Origin: Polyangium mundeleinium
GTDB lineage: Bacteria > Myxococcota_A > Polyangia > Polyangiales > Polyangiaceae
Assembly (NCBI RefSeq): GCF_028369105.1
Contig: NZ_JAQNDO010000001.1
Coordinates: 558,001 to 622,000, forward strand
DNA length: 64,000 nt
Reading direction: 5' to 3'
Shown: positions 44,591 through 52,359 of the stretch, piece by piece
Layout: every line of letters begins with the position of its first letter
How positions within the stretch are numbered: position 1 is the stretch's first letter
Made by a program: the position numbers and the translations under genes
Notes under the pieces: generated by a model
The model's input: the letters and a program-made list of their open reading frames with translations, nothing else
Told to the model about the DNA's origin: nothing
Databases searched by the model: none

Positions 44591-45256
44591 TCACGCGGCC
44601 ACGGCGCAAAGCGCGTTCACCGTCACGACGGCGCGGCCCGTGAGATCCGGCGTGTTCACGGCGCCGAGGTAGGTCAGCGCGTACGTCCCGCCGAGGCTCG
44701 CGTCAGGGGCGCTGTACGGCGCTTCGTTGAGGTTGTTCAGCGTGCTCGTCGTGACGCGGTCGAAGAGGTGCCACGTCTCCAGGGTGCCGCTGGCGATGGG
44801 CGTCACGACGAGCACGCCGACGCGCCGGTTGCCCTGGGTGATGTCGTAGATGCCGAGGTCGACCTGCTGCGGCAGGCTCGGCATCGCGGCGGAGATGCTC
44901 CCGGCGTTGTTCGAGGCGAGCCGGTCGCAACGCGCCTCGATGTACTCGATGCCGCAACCCGTCGAGATCGTCAGCCGCGCGAGGTAATCGTTCACGCTGA
45001 AGCTGGCCGGCGGCACGCCTGTGCCCCGGAACGACAGGCCCACGGGCGTGCCCAAAAACGAGCTGCTCGGGCGGACGTACTCCGCGTAACCGGAACCGAT
45101 GGGTGCGCTCGTGTACAGAAACCAGTGCTCGACGCGGGTATCCCCGTCGAGCTCCGTCACCACGAGGCGCCCGACCTCGAGCAGCGGCGCGGTCGGAACA
45201 CGCGGATCGCGCTGAAAAAGAATGTACTGACCTGCGCCGATATGCCCACTGATCAT
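44591..45256 (-). CDS. Protein of unknown function
   Basis: I do not recognise the family. From ATG 45256, chosen because GGAGAG lies 7 bases upstream, the protein has 221 residues; the frame extends to 45322 without a ribosome site. It is beta-rich, with no signal peptide, membrane segment or catalytic motif (MISGHIGAGQYILFQRD, VGRLVVTELDGDTRVEHWFLY, QVDLGIYDITQGNRRVGVLVVTP). Two similar halves, each with a hydrophobic strand followed by an EHWFLY or ETWHLF motif, suggest an internal duplication. The gene converges on the kinase gene. Confidence 0.6.
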   Translation of the reverse strand: MISGHIGAGQYILFQRDPRVPTAPLLEVGRLVVTELDGDTRVEHWFLYTSAPIGSGYAEYVRPSSSFLGTPVGLSFRGTGVPPASFSVNDYLARLTISTGCGIEYIEARCDRLASNNAGSISAAMPSLPQQVDLGIYDITQGNRRVGVLVVTPIASGTLETWHLFDRVTTSTLNNLNEAPYSAPDASLGGTYALTYLGAVNTPDLTGRAVVTVNALCAVAA

Positions 45257-45354
45257 GGCGTACTCTCCTCGGAAGAACGAACAAGAGGCCCCGGGCGGGA
45301 CGAACGGCCCCCCAGCCTTCATCGAGAGAGTTCCCGCTGCGGACCGATGTGACG

Positions 45355-45382
45355 AAAAAAAACTCCGCGGCCGGAAAGTTTG
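45355..45382 (-). terminator. Rho-independent-like terminator for the MopE-like gene
   Basis: On the minus strand AAACT-TT-CCG-GCCG-CGG-AGTTT forms a stem followed by a run of T residues (seen as the A-tract at 45355-45363 on the plus strand). It lies about 125 bases after the stop at 45506 and is the only hairpin in the window with a good T-tract. Confidence 0.55.
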
Positions 45383-45505
45383 TCCGCCCCCTCTGACGGA
45401 TCGGGGATGAACGGTGGGGAAACCTACCTCCTGGGCGCGGAGGCAGCTACGGAACCTCGCCGTTGCCCGCCGGGCGCGTCGGCACCGGCGGGCGTGGCGG
45501 GGGTG

Positions 45506-46987
45506 TTACTTGCAGAGGCCGTTCTGGCAGGTCGTGGCCGCCGGGCAGTCGGCGTTGCTCGCGCATTGCAGGATCGTGCAGTTGCCGTTCAGGCAGAGCT
45601 GCGGCGCCGGGCAGATCAAGGAGCCGGGGGTGACGTCGTCGACCACGCCGTCGCAGTCATTGTCGATCCCGTCGCACGTCTCGTTGGCGGGGACGCAGCC
45701 GCCGGGCAAGCAGACCCCGTTCGGCGTGCAGATCTGGCCGAGCGGGCAGTCGGCGTTGATCTGGCACGGCTGCACGACGCACGAGCCCATGATGCAGGTG
45801 CCGCCGTTCGGGCAGAGGGAGAGCCCGCCGGGCGTGGGATCGTCGACCAGGCCGTCGCAATCGTCGTCGAGGTTGTTGCAGTACTCGGGCGTGGGCATGC
45901 ACATGCCGCCGCACTGGCCATTGACGCAGAGGGTGCCGTCGGCGCAGATCGTGTTCTCGTCGATCGAGCCGTTGCAGTTGTCGTCGACGCCGTTGCAGGC
46001 CTCGGGCTGCGGGACGCAGCCGTTCGGGTTGACGCACGTCCCGGTCGCCGGATCACAGAGATGGCCGGCGGGGCAATCGGCGTCGGCCATGCAGCCCTGG
46101 AATGTGCACATGCCATTGACGCACGTGCCGCCCATCGGGCAGAGGAGCGTGCCGGGCGTGGGCTCGTCGATCTGGCCGTCGCAATCGTTGTCGTAGCCGT
46201 CGCAGAGCTCGGGCGTGGGCGAGCACATGCCGCCGCACTGGCCATTGACGCAGGCGCTGCCGTCGGCGCAGAACGCGTTGTTGTCGGGGATGCCGTTGCA
46301 ATCGTCGTCGAGGCCGTTGCAGGTCTCGGGCGCCGGGACGCAGCCGCCCGGCAAGCACACGCCGGCCATCGGGTTGCAGAGCTGGCCAGGCGGGCACTCC
46401 GCGTCGGTCATGCAATGCACGACCACGCAGGCGCCGGCCATGCAGGCGCCGCCGTTCGGGCAGAGGATCGCGCCGGGCGTGGGGTTGTCGACCTGGCCGT
46501 CGCAGTCGTTGTCGATGCCGTCGCATTGCTCGGGGAGGGCGCTGCACACCGGGTCCGGGACACACATCCCGAACATGTCGCAGAAATGGTCGGGCGGACA
46601 GTCGCACACGAGCTGGCACATGCCGTTCGCGTCGCAATACGCGTTCGGCGGACAGGGCATGTTCTCGTTGCATTGCGCCTGGCCGCCGCACATGCCATTC
46701 ACGCAGATGCTCCCGTCGGCGCAGACGACGGGGCCGTTCGGGGTGGCGTCGATCTGCCCGTCGAGATCGTCGTCGACACCATTGCAAACCTCGGGCTGGG
46801 GGCCGTCGTTCTGCAGGATGCAAGCGCCGTTCACGCAGAACTGGCCGGGCGCGCAATCGGAGTCGGCATTGCACGCGCCGTTGCCGCCGATGATGACGGA
46901 ATCGATACACCCGCCGAAGGGCGCGATCGCGAGGAGGGCGCCGAGGGGGAGGAGGGCCTTGAGGAAGGAAGCACGAAGGTTTTTCAT
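45506..46987 (-). CDS. MopE-like Cys-rich lipoprotein with repeated putative metal-binding motifs
   Basis: This is a 493-residue lipoprotein (MKNLRASFLKALLPLGALL...FGGC). The mature protein is built from about four modules of roughly 100 residues. Each has CNGVDDxCxGxID-type Asp/Cys motifs, the CADGxxCVNGxCGG block, a TPGxxxCPxGGTC block and a DADCPxGxxC block. Such motifs are annotated as putative metal-binding repeats, as in the methanotroph copper-binding surface protein MopE. Here they suggest a disulphide-rich, calcium- or copper-binding surface protein; the metal is not determined. A terminator lies downstream. The frame reads upstream to 47692, but that part has the shadow composition of a GC-rich genome and no signal peptide. 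Confidence 0.82.
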   Translation of the reverse strand: MKNLRASFLKALLPLGALLAIAPFGGCIDSVIIGGNGACNADSDCAPGQFCVNGACILQNDGPQPEVCNGVDDDLDGQIDATPNGPVVCADGSICVNGMCGGQAQCNENMPCPPNAYCDANGMCQLVCDCPPDHFCDMFGMCVPDPVCSALPEQCDGIDNDCDGQVDNPTPGAILCPNGGACMAGACVVVHCMTDAECPPGQLCNPMAGVCLPGGCVPAPETCNGLDDDCNGIPDNNAFCADGSACVNGQCGGMCSPTPELCDGYDNDCDGQIDEPTPGTLLCPMGGTCVNGMCTFQGCMADADCPAGHLCDPATGTCVNPNGCVPQPEACNGVDDNCNGSIDENTICADGTLCVNGQCGGMCMPTPEYCNNLDDDCDGLVDDPTPGGLSLCPNGGTCIMGSCVVQPCQINADCPLGQICTPNGVCLPGGCVPANETCDGIDNDCDGVVDDVTPGSLICPAPQLCLNGNCTILQCASNADCPAATTCQNGLCK

Positions 46988-47112
46988 GGCGTGGTCGTCT
47001 TTCTCGTGGATGGGCGCGCGCGTCCGTTCGCCCACGCAAAGGACGCGCGGCGCGGCTGTCCGGGTCTTCGTCTGGCTTCGTGGCCGGACGTCCGCCGATC
47101 CGTGAGGAAATG

Positions 47113-47937
47113 TTAAGGGCTCGCGGGACAGGCCTTCCGCACGCGATCGGCGAGCGGCGAACCGGGGCTCTCCGAAAGGAACCGGGCCGCCTCGGCGCGG
47201 GCCTCGGCGACGCGGCCGAGCTTGCAGAGTGCGAGCACGCGCGCCGCGGTCCGCTCCGCGCGCAGCGATTGCCCTTCTGCGCCCGCCGAGGTCTCGTCGA
47301 GCAAACGCAACGCCTGCTCCGGATCCCCTTCCTTCATGGCGCCATGCACGGCGCGAAGGCGTTTCGTTTCGGCGAGCAGCGGGTCCACGACGGGCGCGGG
47401 GGGAGGCTCGTTCGTCGCGATGGGCGCCGCCGGTCGCTTGAAAGGAGCATTCACCGCCGGCGTGTTCTGGTGCGCGGGCACAGGCGGAGGCGGCGGTTCG
47501 TCCGTCGGCAGAGCCTCCAGGGGCTGCACCTCCACCTCCGCCGGCCTTTGCGCGGGGGGTGTTTGTCCAAGGGGAGCGGGCGCTTCGAGGTGCGTCGCCG
47601 CGGGGGGCGTCTCCACGTGGGCCTTCGTGGGCCCGAGGATCGCCACGGCAGAGGCGGCGCCGCCCACGATCAATGCAAGCATTCCTTTCCACGCCAGGCC
47701 GCCGAGGGAAAACACGGCGCTGGTTTTGGCTGCGGAGGCGATTTTCGTGGCGGAGGCGACCTCGCCGAGCTTCGTCGTCGCGGCGTCGGCGACGCCCTCG
47801 CCCCCGACCGAAGCACCGCCCGCTGCAATCGCAGCCGCGAGCGCGCGGCGCAGGCGGGCGCGATCGGCGGGCGAGGGATCGTCCCCGTCGCGCCCTGCAA
47901 GAAGGATGGCCCGCGCTTCGGGGCCGAGCTCGCTCAT
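47113..47937 (-). CDS. Single-pass membrane protein, probable anti-sigma factor
   Basis: This is a 274-residue protein whose start overlaps the stop of the upstream sigma-factor gene by 4 bases. The N-terminus is cytosolic (about 1-75), followed by one membrane segment at about 80-105 (WKGMLALIVGGAASAVAIL), a Pro/Ala-rich periplasmic stalk and a TPR-like tail (LLAETKRLRAVHGAMKEGDPEQALRLLDE ... ALCKLGRVAEARAEAARFL). This is the usual layout of anti-sigma partners in myxobacteria, although no zinc-binding ASD motif is seen. It probably restrains the sigma factor at the membrane. Confidence 0.72.
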   Translation of the reverse strand: MSELGPEARAILLAGRDGDDPSPADRARLRRALAAAIAAGGASVGGEGVADAATTKLGEVASATKIASAAKTSAVFSLGGLAWKGMLALIVGGAASAVAILGPTKAHVETPPAATHLEAPAPLGQTPPAQRPAEVEVQPLEALPTDEPPPPPVPAHQNTPAVNAPFKRPAAPIATNEPPPAPVVDPLLAETKRLRAVHGAMKEGDPEQALRLLDETSAGAEGQSLRAERTAARVLALCKLGRVAEARAEAARFLSESPGSPLADRVRKACPASP

Positions 47938-48575
47938 CGGAGCCTCCACGTATCGCGCGCCCGCTCCCGGGCGACCGCTTGCTCGAAATCGCGCCGCGCC
48001 GCCCGCAGCCGCGCGTAAATGGTGTTCACGTTTTCCCCGAGCGCGTCCGCGATCTCGGGCGCCGTCATCTGCTCCAGCTCCGCGAGCACGAGCACCGTGC
48101 GTTTCTCGAATTCGAGCTCATCGAGCAGCTTGTGCAGGAGGCGCGCGCCTTCGAGCCGAACGGTATGCTCGTGCGGGCCCTCCGTGCGCTCGTCGGGCAC
48201 CGAATCGACGTCGACGGCCTCGGCCTTGCCGCAGGCGTGCGGGCTCTTTCGCCGGAGGGCGCGCCGGTGGTCGCTCGCGACGCGGGTGACGATGGAGCAG
48301 ATCCACGTCTTCAGCGAGGAGCGGCCCTCGAACTGGCCGAGGCGGCGATACACGACGAGGAAGACCTCCTGCACAGCGTCGTCGACGAGCGCGTCGGGGA
48401 CGCCGAGGCGGCGCACGTTGCGGAAGACGAGGTCGAAATGCTCCTCATAGACGGTTTCGAAGGGGGGCACGACCACCGCCTCGGCCCCGCCCCCGCCCCC
48501 CGGGCGCGCCGCGGCCGTGGACTCGGGGGCGAGCGGCGAGGGGAGGGCAGCGTGGACGGAGGCGGAAGGAGGCAA
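47934..48575 (-). CDS. ECF RNA polymerase sigma factor
   Basis: From TTG 48575 the protein has 213 residues. Region 2 reads ETVYEEHFDLVFRNVRRLGVPDALVDDAVQEVFLVVYRRL, split here across the -10 recognition helix, then GRSSLKTWICSIVTRVASDHRR. Region 4 reads LLDELEFEKRTVLVLAELEQMTAPEIADALGENVNTIYARLRAARRDF, split by the helix-turn-helix. It is coupled by a 4-base overlap to a membrane-bound anti-sigma-like gene. The start is uncertain: GTG at 48470 or 48476 would remove a Gly/Pro-rich N-terminus and still leave a full sigma core. Confidence 0.85.
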   Translation of the reverse strand: MPPSASVHAALPSPLAPESTAAARPGGGGGAEAVVVPPFETVYEEHFDLVFRNVRRLGVPDALVDDAVQEVFLVVYRRLGQFEGRSSLKTWICSIVTRVASDHRRALRRKSPHACGKAEAVDVDSVPDERTEGPHEHTVRLEGARLLHKLLDELEFEKRTVLVLAELEQMTAPEIADALGENVNTIYARLRAARRDFEQAVARERARDTWRLR

Positions 48576-48621
48576 GCGTGTCCTTGGTGGCCGGCGCCTT
48601 GACGTTCCGTGACGAAAAATC

Positions 48622-49752
48622 TCAGAACCGCACCTCGAAGCCGAGCTCGGCCCGGCCGACGACGGGCGAGGCGCGGTGGACGGTGCCGAGGCCATCGACG
48701 ACGAGGTCCGGGTGGACGATGGGGACGCCGGCGCCGAGGCCCACGACGAGGGCGACGGGCCGCGCGAACGTCCAGGCGAGACGTCCCCCGGCGGAGAGGG
48801 CGAGCCAGGGGGCGGCGCCCTGGCCCGGGGAGGAGACGCCGGCGCTGGAGCTCTGGATGCGGCCGGCCTCGAAGGCGACGCAGGGGCCGAGTTCGAAGCG
48901 GGGGCGCCGGAAGAAGGCAGCGCAGGCGCCGACGTGGGCGAGGGTGAGGTCGATGTCGCCGGTGGCCGTGCCGAGGGTGGGGAGGGGGAAGGTGCGGGTC
49001 GGGAGGTAGGTGAGGCCCGCTTCGAGGCGGTACCGGCCGACGAAGAGGGAGATCGCGGCGCCGAGGGCGAGGGTGGGGGTGGGGAAGGTGCCGGCGTCGG
49101 CGAGGGCGCGCACGGAGAGGGCCATCGGCGGCGGTGGTGGTTGTGAGGATACCGACAGAGGGACCTTCGAAAGCGATACGCGTATCGGTTCGGGTCGTGG
49201 GGGGGAGGGCTGGAACCGATACGCGCTTCGGTTCGGGTCGTGGGGGGGAGGGCTGGAACCGATACGCGTATCGGTTCGGGTCGTGGCGGGAGGGCTCGGG
49301 GTGATGTGCGCTTCGGTTCGGGTCGTGGCGGGAGGGCTCGGGGCGATACGCGCTTCGGTTCGGGTCGTGGGGGGGACCTCCGGCGGGGGTTCGGCGATCA
49401 CGTCGGGATCGATCATCATGGCGATGATCAGGGCCGCGGCCTCGCCGAGGGCGGCGCAGGAGGAGGCCTCGACCTCACGCGTCCGGGGTCCCTCCTCGCT
49501 CCGTGTCTCCAGCCGAACCCGGAACCGTCCCGCCTCGTCGCGCTTCACCTCGGCCGTGACGTCGAGCGGCTCGGCCTGCGCGCCTCGGCCGCCGAGCAAT
49601 CGATCCACCTCGGCCGAGACCACCTCGGCCGTGGGACACCCTTCCGGGGCGGACCATCGCAGGCGGACCGCGCTTTCGGCGTGCGCATCGGCGGCGAGGC
49701 CGAGCGACGCGAGGGAGGCGAGGATCAAGGAGGGGGCGCGGGCCCGAAGCAT
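48622..49752 (-). CDS. Putative outer-membrane protein with repeat-expanded linker
   Basis: This is a 376-residue exported protein. The signal peptide ends at AADAHA. Residues 27-125 form an alpha/beta domain (LRWSAPEGCPTAEVVSAEVDRLL ... SCAALGEAAALIIAMMID, split). Residues about 127-195 are a linker made by five tandem copies of a palindromic repeat (peptides such as TTRTEARI, TTRTEAHI, TTRTDTRI, then DPNRSAYRF and EPIRV from two other reading phases). The C-terminal 180 residues have alternating strands consistent with a beta-barrel, ending in a terminal Phe (ELGFEVRF), the outer-membrane insertion signal. It is followed by the ECF sigma gene on the same strand. Confidence 0.72.
   Translation of the reverse strand: MLRARAPSLILASLASLGLAADAHAESAVRLRWSAPEGCPTAEVVSAEVDRLLGGRGAQAEPLDVTAEVKRDEAGRFRVRLETRSEEGPRTREVEASSCAALGEAAALIIAMMIDPDVIAEPPPEVPPTTRTEARIAPSPPATTRTEAHITPSPPATTRTDTRIGSSPPPHDPNRSAYRFQPSPPRPEPIRVSLSKVPLSVSSQPPPPPMALSVRALADAGTFPTPTLALGAAISLFVGRYRLEAGLTYLPTRTFPLPTLGTATGDIDLTLAHVGACAAFFRRPRFELGPCVAFEAGRIQSSSAGVSSPGQGAAPWLALSAGGRLAWTFARPVALVVGLGAGVPIVHPDLVVDGLGTVHRASPVVGRAELGFEVRF
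49171..49379. repeat. Five-copy palindromic repeat array inside a coding sequence
   Basis: Five units start at about 49171, 49214, 49257, 49299 and 49341, spaced 43, 43, 42 and 42 bases. Each has a core of the form AACCGATACGCGTATCGGTT, a perfect 20-base palindrome in the third unit and degenerate in the others, followed by CGGGTCGTGG and a G-run plus AGGG. The length of the G-run decides whether the next copy keeps the reading phase. The same unit, in inverted orientation, sits at 2571-2628. Confidence 0.85.
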
Positions 49753-49768
49753 GGAGTCACTTATGTCA

Positions 49769-50305
49769 TCAAGGCGCGGGCTGGCTCGTGACGACGAGGC
49801 CCGGGATCGCGTGCTGTTCGGCGAGAGCGCGGGACACGACGACCACCTTGGGATTCAGCCAGGTGAGTTCCCGCTTGATCGCTTCGGCGAGCGCGGAGGC
49901 CGCGGCGGGCGTCGGCGTGCGATCCTCTTCGAGCCAGAGCACGACGGGGACCTTCTGCTTGCATCCCAGGAGGGCACGCAAGAACGGACCGAGGTCGTTC
50001 CGGTCGAGCGGTGTTCGCTGACATGCCCACGCCATCGAGGCGATCGAGTCACGCACTTTCCAGGCGATCTCCTTCGCGAGGTCGCCGCTCGTGAGCCGTT
50101 GCTTGTTCTCGATTCGATAGTCCCGGAAGTCCTTGACCTCGATGAACCAGGACGCGCCGAAGAGCAGGCCTACGAAATCGACAGCCCGGGTCCCCTCGAA
50201 CCGCTTCAATCCATCCTGAAACGCTGCATGGTCGTCCCACTTGAGGACCTGCCAGTCGTCCCCAAAGGCGAAGGAGAGCCGCCCCTCGACGTGAAGCGCG
50301 CTCAC
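49769..50305 (-). CDS. PD-(D/E)xK nuclease-like protein, partner of an ATPase
   Basis: This is a 178-residue protein starting at a GTG that overlaps the stop of the upstream ATPase gene by 4 bases (GTGA). The sequence AVDFVGLLFGASWFIEVKDF has Asp43 and the Glu56-Val-Lys58 pair at the spacing of a PD-(D/E)xK nuclease core. The helix KEIAWKVRDSIASM and the strand KVPVVLWLEED follow in an order consistent with that fold. No assigned family is recognised. With the ATPase it forms a two-gene cassette resembling phage-defence pairs. Less-biased codon use than in neighbouring genes hints at horizontal acquisition, judged by eye only. Confidence 0.62.
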   Translation of the reverse strand: MSALHVEGRLSFAFGDDWQVLKWDDHAAFQDGLKRFEGTRAVDFVGLLFGASWFIEVKDFRDYRIENKQRLTSGDLAKEIAWKVRDSIASMAWACQRTPLDRNDLGPFLRALLGCKQKVPVVLWLEEDRTPTPAAASALAEAIKRELTWLNPKVVVVSRALAEQHAIPGLVVTSQPAP

Positions 50306-51351
50306 GCGGTGCTCCCCGTGTCTTCGTCGAAGAGCTTCCGCTCGAAATCGTAATGCTTCGTGAACTCGTCGAGGATCGGGTTGTCGGGCAGCTCGGCGAG
50401 TGTGCTGCCCGGCGCGATCTGCACCGGGTCGTGCTCTTTCTTCCGGTGAAATGCGAAGAAGCGGATGGGGACATCCGGACACCGGCCATACTCCGAGAGG
50501 AGCGAGAGCTTGTGGGCGAGCAGATAATCGTGTGTCGTGACGAAGATCTGCACGCCACGCTTTCCGAGTTCGAGCAGGATGTCCACCACGAGGGAGACGA
50601 GCCGCGGATTGAGGTTCGCCTCCGGCTCGTCCCAGAACAGAATGCCGTTCGTCGTGAGGGAGCCATTGAGGACGAGGTGCGCGAGGCCGGCGATCTTGCG
50701 CAAGCCCTCCGCGACGAGGTGGGCTTCCATAGCGCCGTCCTTGCGCACGAGGTAGAATCGCCCTCCCTGGAGGGCGACGTTTCCCCCGAGCGCGGCCGCG
50801 ATGGGCTCGATCAGCGCCTTGGCCTGCGCGGAGCGGGGGCCGCGCAGCACGGCCCGGCCGAGGGCGATGCAGGCGTCGTAGTACGTCTCGTCGAAGGAGA
50901 GCTCCCGATCCTGGTACGCGGCGATGAACCCCTCGTACATGGCGAGGATTTCGCGCGTCGGGAGGAAGATGGTCGGCTCTTCGCTCTTCCAGGTCGCCGC
51001 GCGCACGTCGAGCTTTTTTTTGCCGCGGGTATACAGCGTCAGGCGTAAATCCCCGGAGCTGCCCTCGATGTCGATGTCGCCGTGTCCTTGTCCTTTGCGT
51101 CGACGCACGAGGCGCCCGAGGAATCCGTCGTCGGGCCGGAACACCTTGGCGAGCTTTTCATGCATTCGAGCGTCGAGGGGGATCGTGCTCTCGGCGTGCT
51201 CCATGACCTTGATGGGCGCGTAAAGCGCCTTCATGGCGTGCGACTTCCCCGTGGCGTTCGTCCCCAGGAATACGTTGATGCCGGCGCAGGGCTGGAACGC
51301 GACGTCCTTGAACGCGCTGAACTCCGTCAACCGGACCGCCTGGATTTTCAT
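50302..51351 (-). CDS. ABC/AAA_15-AAA_21-type ATPase (OLD/PARIS-like ATPase domain)
   Basis: This is a 349-residue SMC/ABC-class ATPase. The N-terminus MKIQAVRLTEFSAFKDVAFQ leads to the Walker A GTNATGKS. A large helical insertion follows. The signature region is weak (LVAEGLRKIAGLAHL), the Walker B is LFWDEPEANLNP with the catalytic Glu, and the switch His lies in TTHDYLL. This is the AAA_15/AAA_21 layout found in overcoming-lysogenization-defect and PARIS AriA-type ATPases. It is coupled to the PD-(D/E)xK-like gene rather than to a TOPRIM/DUF4435 partner, so it is not classical PARIS, nor Septu, whose partner is an HNH nuclease. Probable role: phage sensing. Confidence 0.8.
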   Translation of the reverse strand: MKIQAVRLTEFSAFKDVAFQPCAGINVFLGTNATGKSHAMKALYAPIKVMEHAESTIPLDARMHEKLAKVFRPDDGFLGRLVRRRKGQGHGDIDIEGSSGDLRLTLYTRGKKKLDVRAATWKSEEPTIFLPTREILAMYEGFIAAYQDRELSFDETYYDACIALGRAVLRGPRSAQAKALIEPIAAALGGNVALQGGRFYLVRKDGAMEAHLVAEGLRKIAGLAHLVLNGSLTTNGILFWDEPEANLNPRLVSLVVDILLELGKRGVQIFVTTHDYLLAHKLSLLSEYGRCPDVPIRFFAFHRKKEHDPVQIAPGSTLAELPDNPILDEFTKHYDFERKLFDEDTGSTA

Positions 51352-51414
51352 GGGAGCGCCCCGAGCCTACTCGTGATGGAACCCGCGCGCATCCGGGTTC
51401 ATCATGCCCCGCGA

Positions 51415-52287
51415 ATGAGCCGGCCGAAAACGAGCAGCGCGCGCCCGGCGCGCCCTTCCCCGACGGGACTGCCCTCCCGCGAAGGCCTGCTCCGGGACCT
51501 CGGCCGCTCGCCCGACGAGCGCCCCGTCTTTTCCTTGCCCTCGCCGCTCCTCCCCTGGATCGGCATCCTCCTCGGCATCGCCGTCGCGCTCCTCGCGCGC
51601 GCGCTCACGCGGGAGGGGCCTTGGGGCGTCACGCTTTGGGGCGCGCTCGCCCTCGCGGTCGTCGTCGTCCTGCTTTTTCCGCGCAAGCTCGTCGTCGGTG
51701 AGGATGGGCTCTTGCTCGTCTGGATCCGCGCCCGCTTCATCCCTTATCGCGACATCGCCTACGTCGAGACCTCCGACGGGTTTTCCTTTCGCCACCCCGG
51801 CATCAACATCGCCCTCCGCTCGGGCCGCGCCGTCGATTTCGCCACCAGCGTCTTCAAGGAGCGCTGGGCCGAGCGCGACGTCCTCCTCAGCTTGATTCGC
51901 GCCACCGCGGAGGCCGCGAACGCACGCCGCCCCGCCCACGCGCCCGACGCCCTCGGCCGCGGCGGCAGACCTCACGACGCCTGGGCGCGCGCGCTCCGGG
52001 CGATCGGATCGGGCGCCCATGAGGGCCTGCGCATCTCGCCCGTCCCCGCCGAGGAGCTGCTCCGTGTCGCCGAGAGCCCGGGCGCGCCGGTCGTCGATCG
52101 CGCCGCCGCGTTCGTCGCCCTCGCCGCCTCGCGGGACGACGAACATTTGCGCCGTTTGCGCATCGCCATCGACCTCACGGCCGCGCCCGAGACCAAGGCC
52201 GCGTTGCAAGCGGCGCTCGCGGCGGACGGCGACGAGGCTTCGATCGCCGAGGTCCTCGCGTTTGCCGAGACAAGGACGCGGCCCTGA
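51415..52287 (+). CDS. Membrane protein with PH-like domain and helical C-terminus
   Basis: This is a 290-residue protein from ATG 51415. Two membrane segments lie at about 47-64 (PWIGILLGIAVALLARAL) and 70-88 (WGVTLWGALALAVVVVLLF). A bacterial PH-like domain follows (about 90-155: KLVVGEDGLLLVWIRARFIPYRDIAYVE... FATSVFKERW). The last 100 residues are helical and HEAT-like. No catalytic motif is visible; it is probably an envelope protein of unknown role. The frame reads upstream to 51082, but that overlaps the divergent ATPase gene. Confidence 0.65.
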   Translation: MSRPKTSSARPARPSPTGLPSREGLLRDLGRSPDERPVFSLPSPLLPWIGILLGIAVALLARALTREGPWGVTLWGALALAVVVVLLFPRKLVVGEDGLLLVWIRARFIPYRDIAYVETSDGFSFRHPGINIALRSGRAVDFATSVFKERWAERDVLLSLIRATAEAANARRPAHAPDALGRGGRPHDAWARALRAIGSGAHEGLRISPVPAEELLRVAESPGAPVVDRAAAFVALAASRDDEHLRRLRIAIDLTAAPETKAALQAALAADGDEASIAEVLAFAETRTRP

Positions 52288-52359
52288 GCCCGTGATCCAT
52301 CGGCGTCGGAAACCGGGCGAAACCCTCGCCACGACGCCCTCCTTCCTTAATGATGGCGC

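Noticed and set aside
47988-48695. Longer sigma-factor start at 48695
   Set aside because: It would overlap the upstream outer-membrane protein gene by 74 bases and add an Arg/Ser/Pro-rich segment unlike any sigma N-terminus.
49171-49379. CRISPR-like array
   Set aside because: The units are contiguous at 42-43 bases with no unique spacers, and they lie inside a coding frame; no cas genes are present.
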